64,000 bases of DNA, taken from positions 1-64,000 of the forward strand of contig JAKMXF010000342.1 of assembly GCA_024704765.1 (NCBI GenBank), written 5' to 3'. The DNA comes from Oopsacas minuta (lineage: Eukaryota; Porifera; Hexactinellida; Lyssacinosida; Leucopsacidae). Below the pieces are notes generated by a model. It was not told where the DNA came from and did not search any database. It saw nothing but the letters and a program-made list of their open reading frames with translations. The first letter of the stretch is position 1. Every line of letters starts with the position of its first letter. The position numbers and the translations under genes were made by a program. This document shows positions 20,685-32,390 of the stretch, piece by piece.

Positions 20685-23254
20685 TCTGATAACAGAAATG
20701 TTTCGAGATATCGAAAGTCAAAATAGGAGTATTAAAGCCAATTGACAAAATAGGTATCTGATCCAATAATTTTTCAAAACTTCACGTTGATTAATGAATA
20801 CTTATTGGTATACAAATTTTTCTCCAAATTGTGGCTGAACAATAATCTGTTCGTGTAAATAGCTGCTGATATGTAGCTCCAAACTCCGGAAAAAATGCTG
20901 CCAATAATTTCTGAAAATATTGTACACCACCAATCGACATTCTAAAATATGAATACTGTTCGGAATAGTCTTTTTGTCTTCCGATCCTTAGTTCATACTT
21001 TTTAATTTACAACTAATGATCCAATGTGGGTGGCTGCACAAGTGATTACGTTAGCACCGAGTACGACCTCCTATTGTTGCATATGATAGAGCGTTATGCT
21101 CATATTGACCACTAAATATCGAAGGAGGATATAAAAGGATCCCGGGTTACCTCGGGTATTTAAGTGACAATCTTATGTGTTTGATCCGCTTCCATGATCA
21201 ACCCCCAGTAAATTACAGAAAAAAAATTGTACCAATTCTCTGATAGAATTCCATCAAAAAAGTGATCCCAACAAGTCCATCAACAGAACATTGGAACTCA
21301 GTTAGATAATATAAGAGGACCAGTGTTTTATCTAGTTTTTGAAATCAGTTGGCGGCTGTTGTGTTCAAATTCGCCAACCACTCTGGGGGATAAACTAATC
21401 ATACAGTAATCAGAATATTTTCACAAAGACAAGCCCATTCAAAGCGAGTGGCTAGATGAAACACAGTTAAGTACAAAATTGTAAGATACGTTAATCAGGA
21501 GAAATTGAAAAATTATCTTATTCTTGCTAAATAACCATACTATTGGCACCTTTAGAGGTCTGTTAACGTTATCAGATTTGCCTAAAACTTCCCAATGAAT
21601 TTCACTCAAGGAATCTTATGAATAGTGAGGGTATGTGCTGTAAGAGCAAAAAAATATTTTTCTGAACACCCTACCCTGATAGAGTGAAAGATCCGTAAAT
21701 GGGGAATTTCCATAAACAGAGAAATATTGCTCCACTTTCATTCATTTTCATAGAACGAACTTTCATATGCGAGCAATGGGAAATTGGCATACTCAGAAAT
21801 AATTACGCCTCACAAATTGAAATTTACTACAATTCGTTGGGAATTCGATGATAAATTTCTTGAATCATCAATTCTAGCGATAAATTTTGATAATAAATAA
21901 CATTTATCGCATGATGGACTGAAATCTTGTGTTTTTCAGAAAAATAATCCTTAAAAAATACTACCTTTAATGAACAACCTTCGGCATATCATAATAAGTA
22001 ATTATCATTAAAAACTAGAAGTTGGAGAGAGTGACAATGGCTCAAAAATCTTGGCTTAAAAGAGATTTGGATTTGAAATTATATATGGAGGATAGAAGGG
22101 TATCAGTAGATTAGCTGTACCAACCTATCACACCTATAGAGGTTTTACTGTATATCTGAGTTCTCCTGTGATAATTAACAATTCAATACACCAACAAGTA
22201 CTGTGCGATCTCATTTAACCCAGATATATTACAAAATTCTCAAAGTAGAGATGTAATTTTTGAATAAATAGTATCGAAAACTTTCAGGTACAGTATCTGT
22301 TCTATCTATCAATTACGAGTCAAAGATATATAGTAAATTTAGAAGAGTTAGAATAGTACTTGTAGTTTCAATGGATACTAATTTAATTATCATACGATCA
22401 CCCATGATTATTTTTTGGAAGCTATTTGAGACCAAATTCAGTGGTCCTCAACCAGGATAACGCGGCACATTCTGTGCCTCAGAACATTGTTAGAAGCACC
22501 CAAAAGTGCCACTAGAATGAACAAAAACTCATCATTGGAGTATTAAGTCAGGATGACATAACAATCCAATAATGAGTTAGCTTTTGGTCAGAATCATGAC
22601 ATTGGGACATTTGTCACATTGAGGGGTAGCTGTGATTCAAAATTTCAAATTCTATCATATATATTGGCTGAGAAGTGGAGAATAATGTGATTTTACGGCA
22701 ATCCAGAGGTGATAATGACGTCATAATATTGTCATAGGTGTGAATCTTGTCTATAATCATCATAGGATTATTATATCAACATTAAAAGTCTATAAATATT
22801 CCAGTATTAAATTTTCGAAAATTCTAATATTTCTAAACACCTGAGGCATAAAGGGTCCCAATAACAACTAAATGCGACGTACCATCTCCATGATCATCGC
22901 AAAAAGGCCATTCAATCAAATTTGGATGGACCTGGGATTATAAACTTATAATGTTTTAACTATTCTGTGATTTTGAGACACGTATTGTCAAGTATATTAT
23001 GTCACGTATCGACCAATACCACTATAAAATTTAGCTGTTTAATAGTTAAGCTAAATGGAGAATAAGGTTAGCTAACTATGCTTGTACAAATTAAATGCGT
23101 TTAAATACTATAGATTAAGCAGTACCCCATAGTGATTCGGCATGCTGAATATCAGTAAAATCCGTGTATTCAAGAAGTGTGTGGACTGAGAGTCATTCTT
23201 TTGAAAATGGGCAAGGAAAGGAGCATATATACTACCAATGGATATTAAGTATTG
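20685..23254. other. No gene recognised; long non-coding stretch
   Basis: About 2.6 kb with no frame I can support on either strand. A weak resemblance between 22690-22855 and the repeat at 49578-49672 (ATGACGTCAT, TTCGAAAATT, CCTGAGGCA blocks) is noted but not strong. Confidence 0.5.
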
Positions 23255-23256
23255 TA

Positions 23257-24563
23257 CGAAGGGCACTCGAAAAGTTGTGACGCTGACCGACATATCATAC
23301 AGTAATAATAAAATTGATTATTACATTTTTCAAAATACTCTCCCTGACAATCTATACATTATTTATTCTGGTAAACCAATCACCAAAACATTTTTTCCAC
23401 TCATCTTTGGGTATGTCCCCGATCGCTTGGAAAAGTGCTCCTCTCAACTCTTAATTAGTCGAAAATCTCCTTCCACGTAATTGTTCTTTGAGTCTAGGGA
23501 ACAACCAGAAGACGCAAGGGGCTAAATCAGGACTGTAGGGCGGGTTATGCAATGTTTTGAGTCTAGAATTTTCCAAAAACTCACGAGTTCTGATTGCCAT
23601 ATGCGATGATGCATTATCATGATGAAGAAGAATTCCTCTAATACCTGTCTTCTCCCGCTGTGACTCAATTGCTGTGGTGACTTTGGGTAGGGACACTGTA
23701 GTGTACCAGTCGGCAGTAACAGTTTTTCTATCCTCAAGAGCAACAGCTTCGACAAACCCACTAGATATGAAAAAATCGCCCACATTTGTTTCCCAACAGA
23801 TCTAGCCCTCCGCACTTTGGTTCGAGGTGGAGCATCTTCTTCAACCCACTCCTTTGACATTGGCTTTGTTTCTGGATCATAATGGTTTATCCATGTCTCA
23901 TCACCTGTAAGGATCTCTGAAACAGCTCTTGAACTTCCATTAGCAAACCTTTTAAGCATACTTTTGCAAAAGTCCATGCGGGATACTTTTTGCTGTAAGT
24001 TTAAAGAATGGGAGATCCATCGAGGACACAACCTCCTGACACAAAGCTCTTTGTGCAAAATGATATTAATTGTTCCCGATGATAACTCGGTTTCATACTC
24101 TAACTGAGCGTACGTAATATGAGGATCTTTAGTGATTAGATCTAGCATTTCGTTAACATTTTCTTCATTATGTGAAATATTCGGTCTTCCTGAACGAGGA
24201 GCATCTTCAAGAACAAAGTTTCAGTGAATAAATTCCCTGTACCATCGTTCAACTCTACTTAGAGAAGGAACTAGATCCGGGAAATGTTCCTGTAAGGATT
24301 CATAGATTTCTACACTTGTCTTCTGTAGTTTGAATAAGATCAAAATCATTCATCCCAAATCACGTTTTGTGAGATCTGATTTAAATTGAGATATTTTCGA
24401 AGCCACATATGCCAAAATTATCTACTTTATGAAAGTAGAGCAGATAAATGAATGAAAGATTCATAGTAGGGTAATAAAATATGTCTGAAAAGATGGATGC
24501 GGAAAAATATCCGACAGATTAATGGTTTCATATCAAACGGCAAAATTTTTCGAGTGCCCCTTG
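23257..24563. mobile_element. mariner (DD34D) element, decayed
   Basis: A 1307-bp element with imperfect inverted ends (left CGAAGGGCACTCGAAAAGTT at 23257, right read inward CAAGGGGCACTCGAAAAATT ending at 24563) and TA at 23255-23256 and 24564-24565. It carries a broken mariner transposase on the minus strand. Confidence 0.87.
23317..24415 (-). pseudogene. mariner transposase pseudogene, third catalytic residue lost
   Basis: Minus strand. The N-terminal part is spread over frames at 24150-24410 (KTSVEIYESLQEHFP, SRVERWYREFIH, then PRSGRPNISHNEENV with the GRP linker). From 24148 the frame is open through HITYAQLEYETELSSGTIN, WISHSLNLQQK and ILTGDETWINHYDPETKP, which holds the first catalytic Asp. 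After a frame change, LLHHDNASSHMA gives the second Asp and YSPDLAPCVFWLF the third position, 34 residues later; where mariners have Asp this copy has Val (GTC), so it would be inactive even if the frame were whole. C-terminal blocks ELRGALFQAIGDIP and FGDWFTRINNV continue to about 23317. Confidence 0.9.
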
Positions 24564-24565
24564 TA

Positions 24566-25479
24566 TAATAATGGACCAAAGTATTTTATGGATTTTGCTA
24601 AATTGTGCTTTATCAACATCCTTATAGCTCGGCTATGTACTTTCAAATTCTAGATATGGTGCGTACACGTCTCCATATAATAGCGCACTAATCATGAAGG
24701 GATTAAGAAAAGAAAAATTATTTCAGTACTAAAAGAGGGATGAAGGCTTAATTCTGTTGAAATACCGAATTTCTTGATATTATTAACAAGAAATTTGGTT
24801 TGAATGGTGTTATATCTATCTTTATCTAAATTGTTTGATCTCGCTATTTATGAATTACTAATTGAGAAGGTTGCAGTCATTTTTGACTGAACGAAAGCAA
24901 GGGTCTATACTAGATCCCTTACGAAGAATTTGAATAGATATATTAAAAATATTGAAAAATTGTTTAATAACAATTATCAGATTCTAAACTTAAATAAATC
25001 AAGTTGTATGTTCATCACTAAATGCGAAAGAGCAAACTGATTACAATGTCGGAAACTATCCATTAATTTCAATGGAAAAGAGAGACAATAAATTGAGTCC
25101 ATCTAGTTCTTGTAATTCTTGGTTAATATCTAGTGTTTAATGAAAGTATTAATGCTGCCTGCTTAAGGAGTGCCTAATCAATTCACATCTCCTTTCCAGA
25201 TTTGATCTGATACAAGTAGGATATCTTTTTTGCTTTGCAGGTAAAGTACACATCCATTCGTAATATCTATAGTTTAATTCTTCATCAATCTTTATATGAT
25301 GGTTTCTATAAACGAGGCAAGTCTATAGTACGTCTATCTACCGCCTACGTAAATAGAGGATACCACATTTCTAAAATATGTTTATATTGATCCAATTTTA
25401 CCATTATACTGTGGATAATTCCGCTAGAAATACCTATTGACAAAAACGCTCAAATGATCTACATCCAAATTCATATTAC
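24566..25479. other. No clear gene; weak reverse-transcriptase-like hint
   Basis: The plus strand near 24870-24920 reads SFLTERKQGSILDPL, which resembles the QGSILGPL block of LINE reverse transcriptases, and LNLNKSSCMFITK follows near 25000. The surrounding frame is full of stops and nothing else of the domain is convincing. Confidence 0.3.
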
Positions 25480-25760
25480 GTTCCATTTTTATACATGCTT
25501 GCTTTAGTATAACTGTAACTGGATAGTGGTCACTCATGGCAATTGGTGATACTTTCTATGTTCTGACTGTATTCAGACAATATATAAATATTAGATATAG
25601 ACATTTTTGGGTAAGTGTTATACATGTTGACGTGTCGATTATTTGATATCAAACTGAAATTTCTCCATACTTTATAGTCAAAGCTTTTCATGCCAAATTA
25701 GTCTGACAACATTGTACACATTAAACTCTCCGAGAATAATAACTGGTCTCTTTCCATAAA
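25480..25760 (-). pseudogene. Possible LINE endonuclease fragment
   Basis: On the minus strand VIILGEFNVYNVV (25710-25745) resembles the GDFN motif of LINE apurinic endonucleases, and SDHYPVTVILK (about 25505-25535) resembles their C-terminal SDHxPV motif, in the right order and at about the right distance. The sequence between is full of stops. A short relic at best; no reverse transcriptase on the same strand was found nearby. Confidence 0.38.
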
Positions 25761-25995
25761 TGTAACTTCAATTTGTTACTAAAAATTTGATTCCATTGTG
25801 TAAATATATAGCCAGGCCTTCAGTATATTGTAGAGAATAAGGTATTAGTGGCATTCCGATGAAATATTTCTGTCCAAAGGGAATCTATTCATTTTGTATT
25901 CTCAATGTCACTCCATTTGACATATAATATGTTTCCATGATATGAGTACACTTCTACCACATTTTTAAGGTTATCTGTCAATCCTTGCATTAAAT

Positions 25996-28262
25996 CAGGG
26001 CTTTTCAACTTGGGGGTCGCGAAAAGTTCAGATAATTTACATAACATCATTAAAATTTACCGATTAACAAGTCAAAAATTGTATAAATTTACAATTTTTA
26101 GCTGAATTTAAAATGCATTGTGCATGTACAATGGTTGTAATTACGTGTCTATGACATTGTTACTGAATTCTTTGACAATATTGGCATCTTATCCATTGGA
26201 ACTTGAGGTGGCTAGATTAAATTTCAACAATAGGAAACATTAGGAATCATTTACATACTGACTATGCATGGATATCTCACAAATTAAACCTATAAATAAT
26301 CCAAGGCATATTTTGTAGACGTATATCCCTTGACATTTCCCACATTATCTTCGCAAAATTTTCACAAAATCCAGCTTTCAAAACCACTGTTAAGATGGCT
26401 GGAAAAAGCAACATTAAAAAGCGAACTTACTCCGAAGACTATTTAAATTCGAATTTACCAGTACCAACAGTGGTGGTATTGTAAGGCCACAATATGTAAT
26501 TTGTTTCAAAGTATTGTCAGCTGAATCTATAAAAGCAATCCAGCTATAAAGAAATTTTGAAAAGAACATCCCAATTATAAGGATAAAGATATTACTTTCT
26601 TTCAAAAGGAGGACACAGTAAAGAGGACTAAGCTCGATGCTACTGGTGATGTTCACACTAGTTCAAAATCAGCTCTAGAAGCCTCTTATTTTCTCATTAC
26701 GGTTTGTAAAAAACAAAGAAACCTCATACAATTGGAAAAGAATTAATAGTTCCATGCCATAAACATTGTACAACTTATGATTGGTACTGATGGAGAGAGA
26801 AAACTTAATAATATATCTTTGTCCGAAAACACTCTGCAGCGTCGAATTATAGATCTTTCTGAGGATATTAAGAATTAGGTTATGGGAGAAATTAAAGAAC
26901 CCCCTCAGGATGGTATAGCTTACAATTGGATGAATCCACAGATGTTGCATCATGTGCTCAACTCTTTGTTTTCATCCGGTACTATAAATCGGAATTTATA
27001 GATGAACTTTTATTTCGTGAATAAATTGACCTGCAACCAAGTGGAATCAATAATTACAATAAAGTAAGGTCCTTTATCGAAAGTGAAAGCTATAAATATG
27101 AAAATCCATTATCAATTTGCACAGATGGTGCTCCAGCAATGCTTGGTTGTCGCTCTGGATTCATGAAACGCATAAAAGAATCTGCACCGTATGTTACAGG
27201 AAATCACTGTATGATAAATAGAGAAGCATTGACCTCAAAGACTTTGCCAGATGCATTGAAATGTGTTTTACAAGTTCCATCAAAATTGTAAACCACATTA
27301 AATCAAATGCTCTGAATACTCGGCTTTACCGAAACCAAGGTTTTGATATAGATGCAACACACATAACGCTTTTGTACCACAGAGAAGTTCGTTGGTTGTC
27401 AAAGGAAAATGTACTTAAGCGTCTTTTGATGTACATGTAGAAGTTAAAGAGTTTTTCCAGTTGCAAAATAAAGGAAACTGAGTAGCATTATTTAATGATA
27501 ATTCTTGGCTTCTGAACCACTCTTATCTCGCTGATATCTTCGCAAAGCTAAATATCCTCAACCTCTCATTACAGGGAAAAGAAAGCTACATAATGGATTT
27601 TGTGGAGAAGCAAACTGTTTTCTAGGGTCACAAATTTGATTGAAATCCATGATTATCGATTACCTGAAGAGTTGAGAGATGCAGTTATTCTACACCTCAA
27701 AGTCATGAAGGATGAATATATGCGAGACGTGAATTTTGTTCGAAACCCTTTTGTATAAAAGTGAAATATTGCATTACAGATGATCAGGATGATGTCCAAG
27801 AAAATTTATCAATTTTATCAATGACTCGGGAGCAAAGGCCATATTTTCAATGATGAGTGTTCCACAGTTTTGGTGTTCCATGTTACACACATATCCATTG
27901 GTATCACAAATCGCAATTAAGGCACTACTACCATTTCCTTCTACCTACTCAAGTGAAACAGGTTTCTCCAGTCTACTAACAATTAAAACGAAGAATCGAA
28001 ATAGATTGGATGTTGAACATGATATAAGATGCTGTCTTTCTAAAACTGAGCCAAGAAATTCCCAACTTGTTGAATGCAACAGTTTCAACATTCACATTAA
28101 GCATAGAAATGAAAAATTTCATTCATAATTATGTATGTATGATAATATATCATATTAAGTATAAGCTCTAATATTAAATTTTGTATCGTTATTACGGTGG
28201 GTCGTGATTATTTCCCACGTAAATAAGAGGGAGCGCAAGGTGCAAAAGGTTGAAAACCCCTG
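25996..28262. mobile_element. hAT element with exact target-site duplication
   Basis: A 2267-bp insertion flanked by the perfect 8-bp direct repeat CATTAAAT (25988-25995 and 28263-28270). Left end CAGGGCTTTTCAACTTGGGG; right end read inward CAGGGGTTTTCAACCTTTTG, a classical hAT terminal repeat. The intact target duplication means the boundaries are secure, although the transposase inside is dead. Confidence 0.93.
26395..28128 (+). pseudogene. hAT transposase pseudogene (SCAND3/ZBED-like)
   Basis: Begins with an ATG at 26395 and the family start KKRTYSEDYL. The BED-like finger is partly readable as PQYVICFKVLSAES (26490-26530). Then come ISLSENTLQRRIIDLSEDIK (26810-26870), CAQLL-type strand and ELLF (26950-27020), CTDGAPAMLGCRSGFMKRIK (27120-27180, RNase-H core), HCMINREALTSKTLPDALK (27205-27265), EVRWLSKENVLKR (27388-27425) and the C-terminal dimerisation segment SSETGFSSLLTIKTKNRNRL (27950-28010). 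Several frameshifts and stops separate these blocks. SCAND3/ZBED9-type proteins are the nearest relatives I recognise. The element end lies 134 bp after the last codon. Confidence 0.88.
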
Positions 28263-28270
28263 CATTAAAT

Positions 28271-28699
28271 GAATATCCAGGAATTTGAAATTGCTTACTA
28301 AGAAAGAATCCAACATGATTCTGTTATGCACATAACATCCGTTCTATTATTGATCCTAAGATCATTTTAAGTGATCTAGTATCCAAGTGGAAGAAACAGT
28401 AGTATAGGACATCTAACACTTCTGGAAAATATATTTAACCTTGGATAATTCCACTGCTAATTTATAGGGATCCTACATATAGTCCCAAGTAAGGGTACAA
28501 AACACAGTTATGATTACGATTACACTGATATAGAAACCTTCGATTACGATTAAGGTACGATTACAGAAAAATGTGCAATCATCATCAACCCCATACTGTT
28601 AGGCATGGAGCTCGAAATTGAATTAAAGGAGTTCTCTGATGTCTCTTCCACAGATTGACATGGCATCTGTATACCGAAGCAAGACCAAGTAACAGTACA
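28271..28699. other. No gene recognised
   Basis: AT-rich sequence with no supported frame. Short ATTACGATTA-like units recur between 28505 and 28570 as a small degenerate tandem patch. Confidence 0.4.
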
Positions 28700-29345
28700 T
28701 CAAGTGGAAGGCATCGTTAGCTTTACAGGCATCCATAGCGCTTTGTCGATATAAGGTATACCGATATGAACATTGCAATGCAACTTTGGAGGGTAATTCC
28801 TGTTCAAGACTGCCGGATCATTTAGATGATATATTACAGTTGCAGATAGCTCAAGTAAGTTCCTAAATGCATTGAAAACCTTGAAACAAGTAAAAGATAA
28901 TTGCCTAGGTAAGGTTAGAAAACAGAATGAAGAGCAAGTATACAAGCATTTAGAGAATCTTGGAATGATACAAACGTACCATGGTCGCTACAATCCCATA
29001 TTCTACCTGATCACTACGAAGAATATTTCAATAATTTTGAAAGTATACCTGATGCCGGTGCACCAATCAGTTCTGAACATAGTGGAGAAATACTTCATCC
29101 AGGAATAAATCAAGTATGAATCCTCGATTAAAGAGAGAAGGCGGTAATCCTGTATATCTTCAACATCTTGTAGATTGTATAGTCACCTACAATTTCAACT
29201 TGCAGTGAGATAAAGCTACCAGGTCAACAACAAATATAGAATTGAGTAATAATACAGGAGGAAAAAGTGATGAAGATAGAGATAAGGAGGAAAGATTAGC
29301 ACCTCATAATTGGGAAACTGACTCTGGAAGCATTGACTTAGATTA
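28700..29345 (+). pseudogene. Possible broken coding fragments, unrecognised
   Basis: Protein-like plus-strand pieces in more than one frame: PDHYEEYFNNFESIPDAGAP and SSEHSGEILHPGINQV (about 28985-29110), and an acidic tail GGKSDEDRDKEERLAPHNW followed by ETDSGSIDLD and a stop (about 29260-29345). The last could be a terminal exon, since a TACAG precedes it, but no partner exon was identified. No family recognised. Confidence 0.25.
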
Positions 29346-29428
29346 AATGTAGTGATTTCATAATTCATTTATGAAAAATTCTCGGGTTTTATGACGGTAT
29401 GTAATAATTAAAAATAAGCTAAGTTAAT

Positions 29429-29760
29429 TAATACGTCTTTCAAGGACGTATTACGTATAATACGTATTCTATAAAACGTATGCTACGTTTAATTTACAAT
29501 TTTGGTGACGTAGCCTCTATTGGGCTGATTTCTGCAATAGATATTTTGCATCTAAACAGTAGTTCTCAAATAGTTAATGAGAAATCTCAGCATATTTAAC
29601 GAAATGATATAATAGTTGATAATAATATGACACATACAAGACTAACAGCATCAAAATTGATATTTTGAGGTTAACCTAGAAGCATCTTATGTTCAAATCG
29701 ATAACATGTAACGAATTATAATGATAATCCGTATCATACGTTATACTTGTATTATACAAC
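29429..29760 (+). repeat. TACG-ended interspersed repeat, copy 3 of 3
   Basis: Third copy of the family at 5491 and 9405. It begins with a CGTCTTTCAAGGACG hairpin, then TATTACGTATAATACGTATT, keeps GACGTAGCCTCTATTGGGCT, AATAGATATTTTGCAT and GAGAAATCTCAGCAT, and ends TACTTGTATTATACAAC. The ends are approximate inverted repeats. Confidence 0.7.
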
Positions 29761-30739
29761 TGAGAATATAAGGCACTTCTGGCAACCAAAGGGTATCAAA
29801 ATCCAAGTATGCGTAATATATTTATGGAGTTTGCTGTTCATTTCGGAAGGGCAAATTGTTTGCTAAACAAGAGCTTTACCAACATTATAACGCATTGAGG
29901 TTTCAAACAGTTATCTTGCCCAGAGGATTGACACTATTGACCTTATTTAACTTAAGGTATATTGACATGATCAGTATTGTAGTGCTCCAAACAAATAATA
30001 TTGTGGTAATTATAAATTCATGAATCCCAATACTGTGCCCTACCTCTAACACAGATATTCATGTAGTTACCCAGGTGCCAGTTATAGATAACACGTCGGC
30101 CCTGTTTACAGGAACTCTCAATGTGTTTTGAAGTCAAAGATTCAACCCAATACATACTCATCTGGAATTATCAACCGATTATGATCATACAAGAATTGAA
30201 ATGTTGAGCATTTCGTAATGTTGAATACAAGAAGTTAAGAAAGATCGATATACAAACACTCTGTAGTAGAATAGGTGTCAACACAGGATGCTATTAAATA
30301 CATATAAGAATAAACAAGGGATAATAAATTCATAAAAGGGCTCTATCCGCAGATTCGAGGTGAGTATTACCAAGTATATACCTTGTAGTAGAAACCAAAA
30401 GTAATGTGAGAAATACTATCGCCTGTCGCGAAGACAATTATCAAGCGATATGGGTTAGTAATTTGAAATATAGAACTACCTCAAATTAATTGCTAAATTA
30501 TATATGTTGTTTGTTACTTAGTCCACTACTTCGATTCATTTGGCATATAATAGTTAACGGTAGATTTTGGGCAGGAAATCAATTCATTTGGCTACGGTTG
30601 GTATTTTTGAGCTATCTGAGAATAGGTACATGAATTTCAGGATCTGTACCATCTCTGGGCGATAAATTGTAAACTATAATGCACATATTAGAATTGTAGT
30701 TTACTCTGAGTCTGAATAGTTAGTGCACAATATAATCCG
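29761..30739. other. No gene recognised
   Basis: AT-rich; no supported frames. The outer limit of the large inverted repeat that follows is diffuse and could reach into the end of this stretch. Confidence 0.45.
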
Positions 30740-31431
30740 GAAGTCACTGCTCAAAATATTAAATGCCGGTGGTACTATGTGCCACGAGAGATTTAGTTCC
30801 ACAAATAACTAGTATGCATCAGTTCGGATAAATCCTGAAATATTCATAGCTGGAAAATATCCCTATTTTGAGATTATTTCACTTTTTTATTCTGGTAAAA
30901 CGTGTCGGACGTGCTTTTTCCAAACTATATTTCTAATTACTCCAAATAAAAATCAAGTTTACAATTTTTCTATTGATTATTGTATTTACCATAATATGGC
31001 TCTAGAAAAGTGATTAAAAGAGTCTTTATGTTAATTATCATTCAAGACAGATGATAAAAGGTTATTTTTTACATTGTGTGAGATCTTGGAGTCCGCTGGT
31101 GGTTATCAAAATTTTTATCGGATTATATTGTGCAACATATGCATTCAAAATCAAAGATATAACTAGAGTATCTTTAGATATACTCTAGTTAATTACTTTG
31201 ATATATATTCCATATTAATAGGTACTGGTAGCATATTTAAAATATTGACGTTATCCAAAGATTCGCCATCGATATTGTAATACATATGATTTATTTTTGA
31301 AACTACAACTGATGCCTTATATCCAATCAATACTATATACTACGATTTATATAGATTATATCTTACTCATTGAAATGTTTATTCTCAATTTTTAATTATT
31401 GCATTCGCATACACGTCCAAATCGCGATTAA

Positions 31432-31454
31432 CAATATATATATATATATATATT
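31432..31454. repeat. (AT)n microsatellite
   Basis: Uninterrupted TA/AT run inside the left arm of the large inverted repeat; the matching position in the right arm (35585-35602) has a shorter run. Confidence 0.9.
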
Positions 31455-31643
31455 TATTTAGATAATAGATCACTAGGGTTTAGAGGCTCTACACTCTTCT
31501 CACTGGTATTTGAATAATATAAATTCTTTTATTCCTATTTTATGTTCTCTGTGTGCAAGGCATTATATTTTATGGTTGCCCTTAGCAAACTTCTTCGTCA
31601 TGTATATCGCTGTGAAAGTTTGGTGAAATCACTGTGGCTCCTT

Positions 31644-31859
31644 TCAACACATGCTTTGAAAAGAATCCCAGACCAGTTGGAGATTGTCTTCTAGTGTTAG
31701 CCAAATTTTAACAAATTCTTTGAAATTATTGAGCAGAAAATGCTTCATTGTTGTTGGTCTGCTGACATTCCCTACCAAGGATATAATCTGTATTATTTCT
31801 TTTTCCCGTTCATGCAGGGATAGTCCAACGTGAAGGCATACTTTACTCCGTTCTTCCAT
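31644..31859 (-). other. 71-codon open frame in the left arm
   Basis: The frame reads MEERSKVCLHVGLSLHEREK onward and ends with FQSMC and a stop. The other arm has the same frame at 35184-35399 with four amino-acid differences. Between the arms I count five base differences, four of them amino-acid changing, so there is no sign of protein conservation; high identity continues into the flanking non-coding bases. A second frame over the same bases (RELRDDVESSIRK ... VKYAFTLDYPC) also looks protein-like, so which frame, if any, was coding is open. No family recognised. Confidence 0.35.
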
Positions 31860-32081
31860 GATCCACGCATTTTTCGGATAGAGCTCTCCACATCATCTCT
31901 CAATTCTCTCCAAAATGTTGAATGAATTAACTAGGAAGCTGGCTGCTAAACTGGGATTAAAGGCTGAAGTGAGGGAATGTATTGAGTCCAAGGGAGCCAT
32001 CAATCCACTTTACGTACACTTGGGACTTCTGGGTTTGCCTCTAGAATTTCCCTTTCGAGGTCCAACTGTTAGTGCAGCAGA

Positions 32082-32390
32082 TGCCGGATATAAGAACACC
32101 GATCATAAGAGCATGTTCTATAGAATTTAACCAGAAATAAGAACATTCTATAACTGTTAAAAGAACACTCTTAGAATAGTAGTAAATTGGTTCGTATTAC
32201 CGGTTTGTGTGCAGAATCGGTATAAATAATACAGCATATATGAGAACCGTTTTCTATAATGTTTCCTACATCCAAATTGTTTGAACGAAGTGTTCTCATA
32301 ACGAACATCCTCTATATGCTACATACCGGTTATAAGAACGATATGTCTAATTTCACACGATGTTCTTATTACCAGCACCCACTTTATTAT
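32082..32390. repeat. Cluster of (A)TAAGAAC motifs, possible MITE
   Basis: TAAGAAC or close variants occur on the plus strand at about 32092, 32140, 32160 and 32332 and reversed (GTTCT-TA) at about 32300 and 32363. The outer parts, GCCGGATATAAGAACACCGA on the left and, read inward from the right, GCTGGTAATAAGAACATCG, form a loose inverted repeat. The pattern suits a small inverted-repeat element with subterminal binding sites. No target duplication was found. Confidence 0.45.

Larger units (their letters stand above)
30740..31912 (+). repeat. Large inverted repeat, left arm
   Basis: Reverse-complement match to about 35124-36270. The core, about 31320-31860, is nearly identical to 35184-35710 in reverse complement; in the 200 bp next to the 71-codon frame I count only two differences. 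Outside the core the match falls: about 31200-31310 is still easy to align, and 30740-31200 aligns only with frequent differences and small gaps (blocks GCCACG, ATCCTGAAAT, TATTGTATTTAC shared). It contains an (AT)n microsatellite at 31432-31454. No terminal repeat or target duplication seen. Confidence 0.88.

Noticed and set aside
22690-22855. Possible third copy of dispersed repeat C
   Set aside because: Only short blocks align and the spacing between them differs strongly from the other two copies.
24870-25030. Reverse-transcriptase-like words on the plus strand
   Set aside because: Only two short blocks in a frame full of stops; not enough to call a LINE reverse transcriptase.
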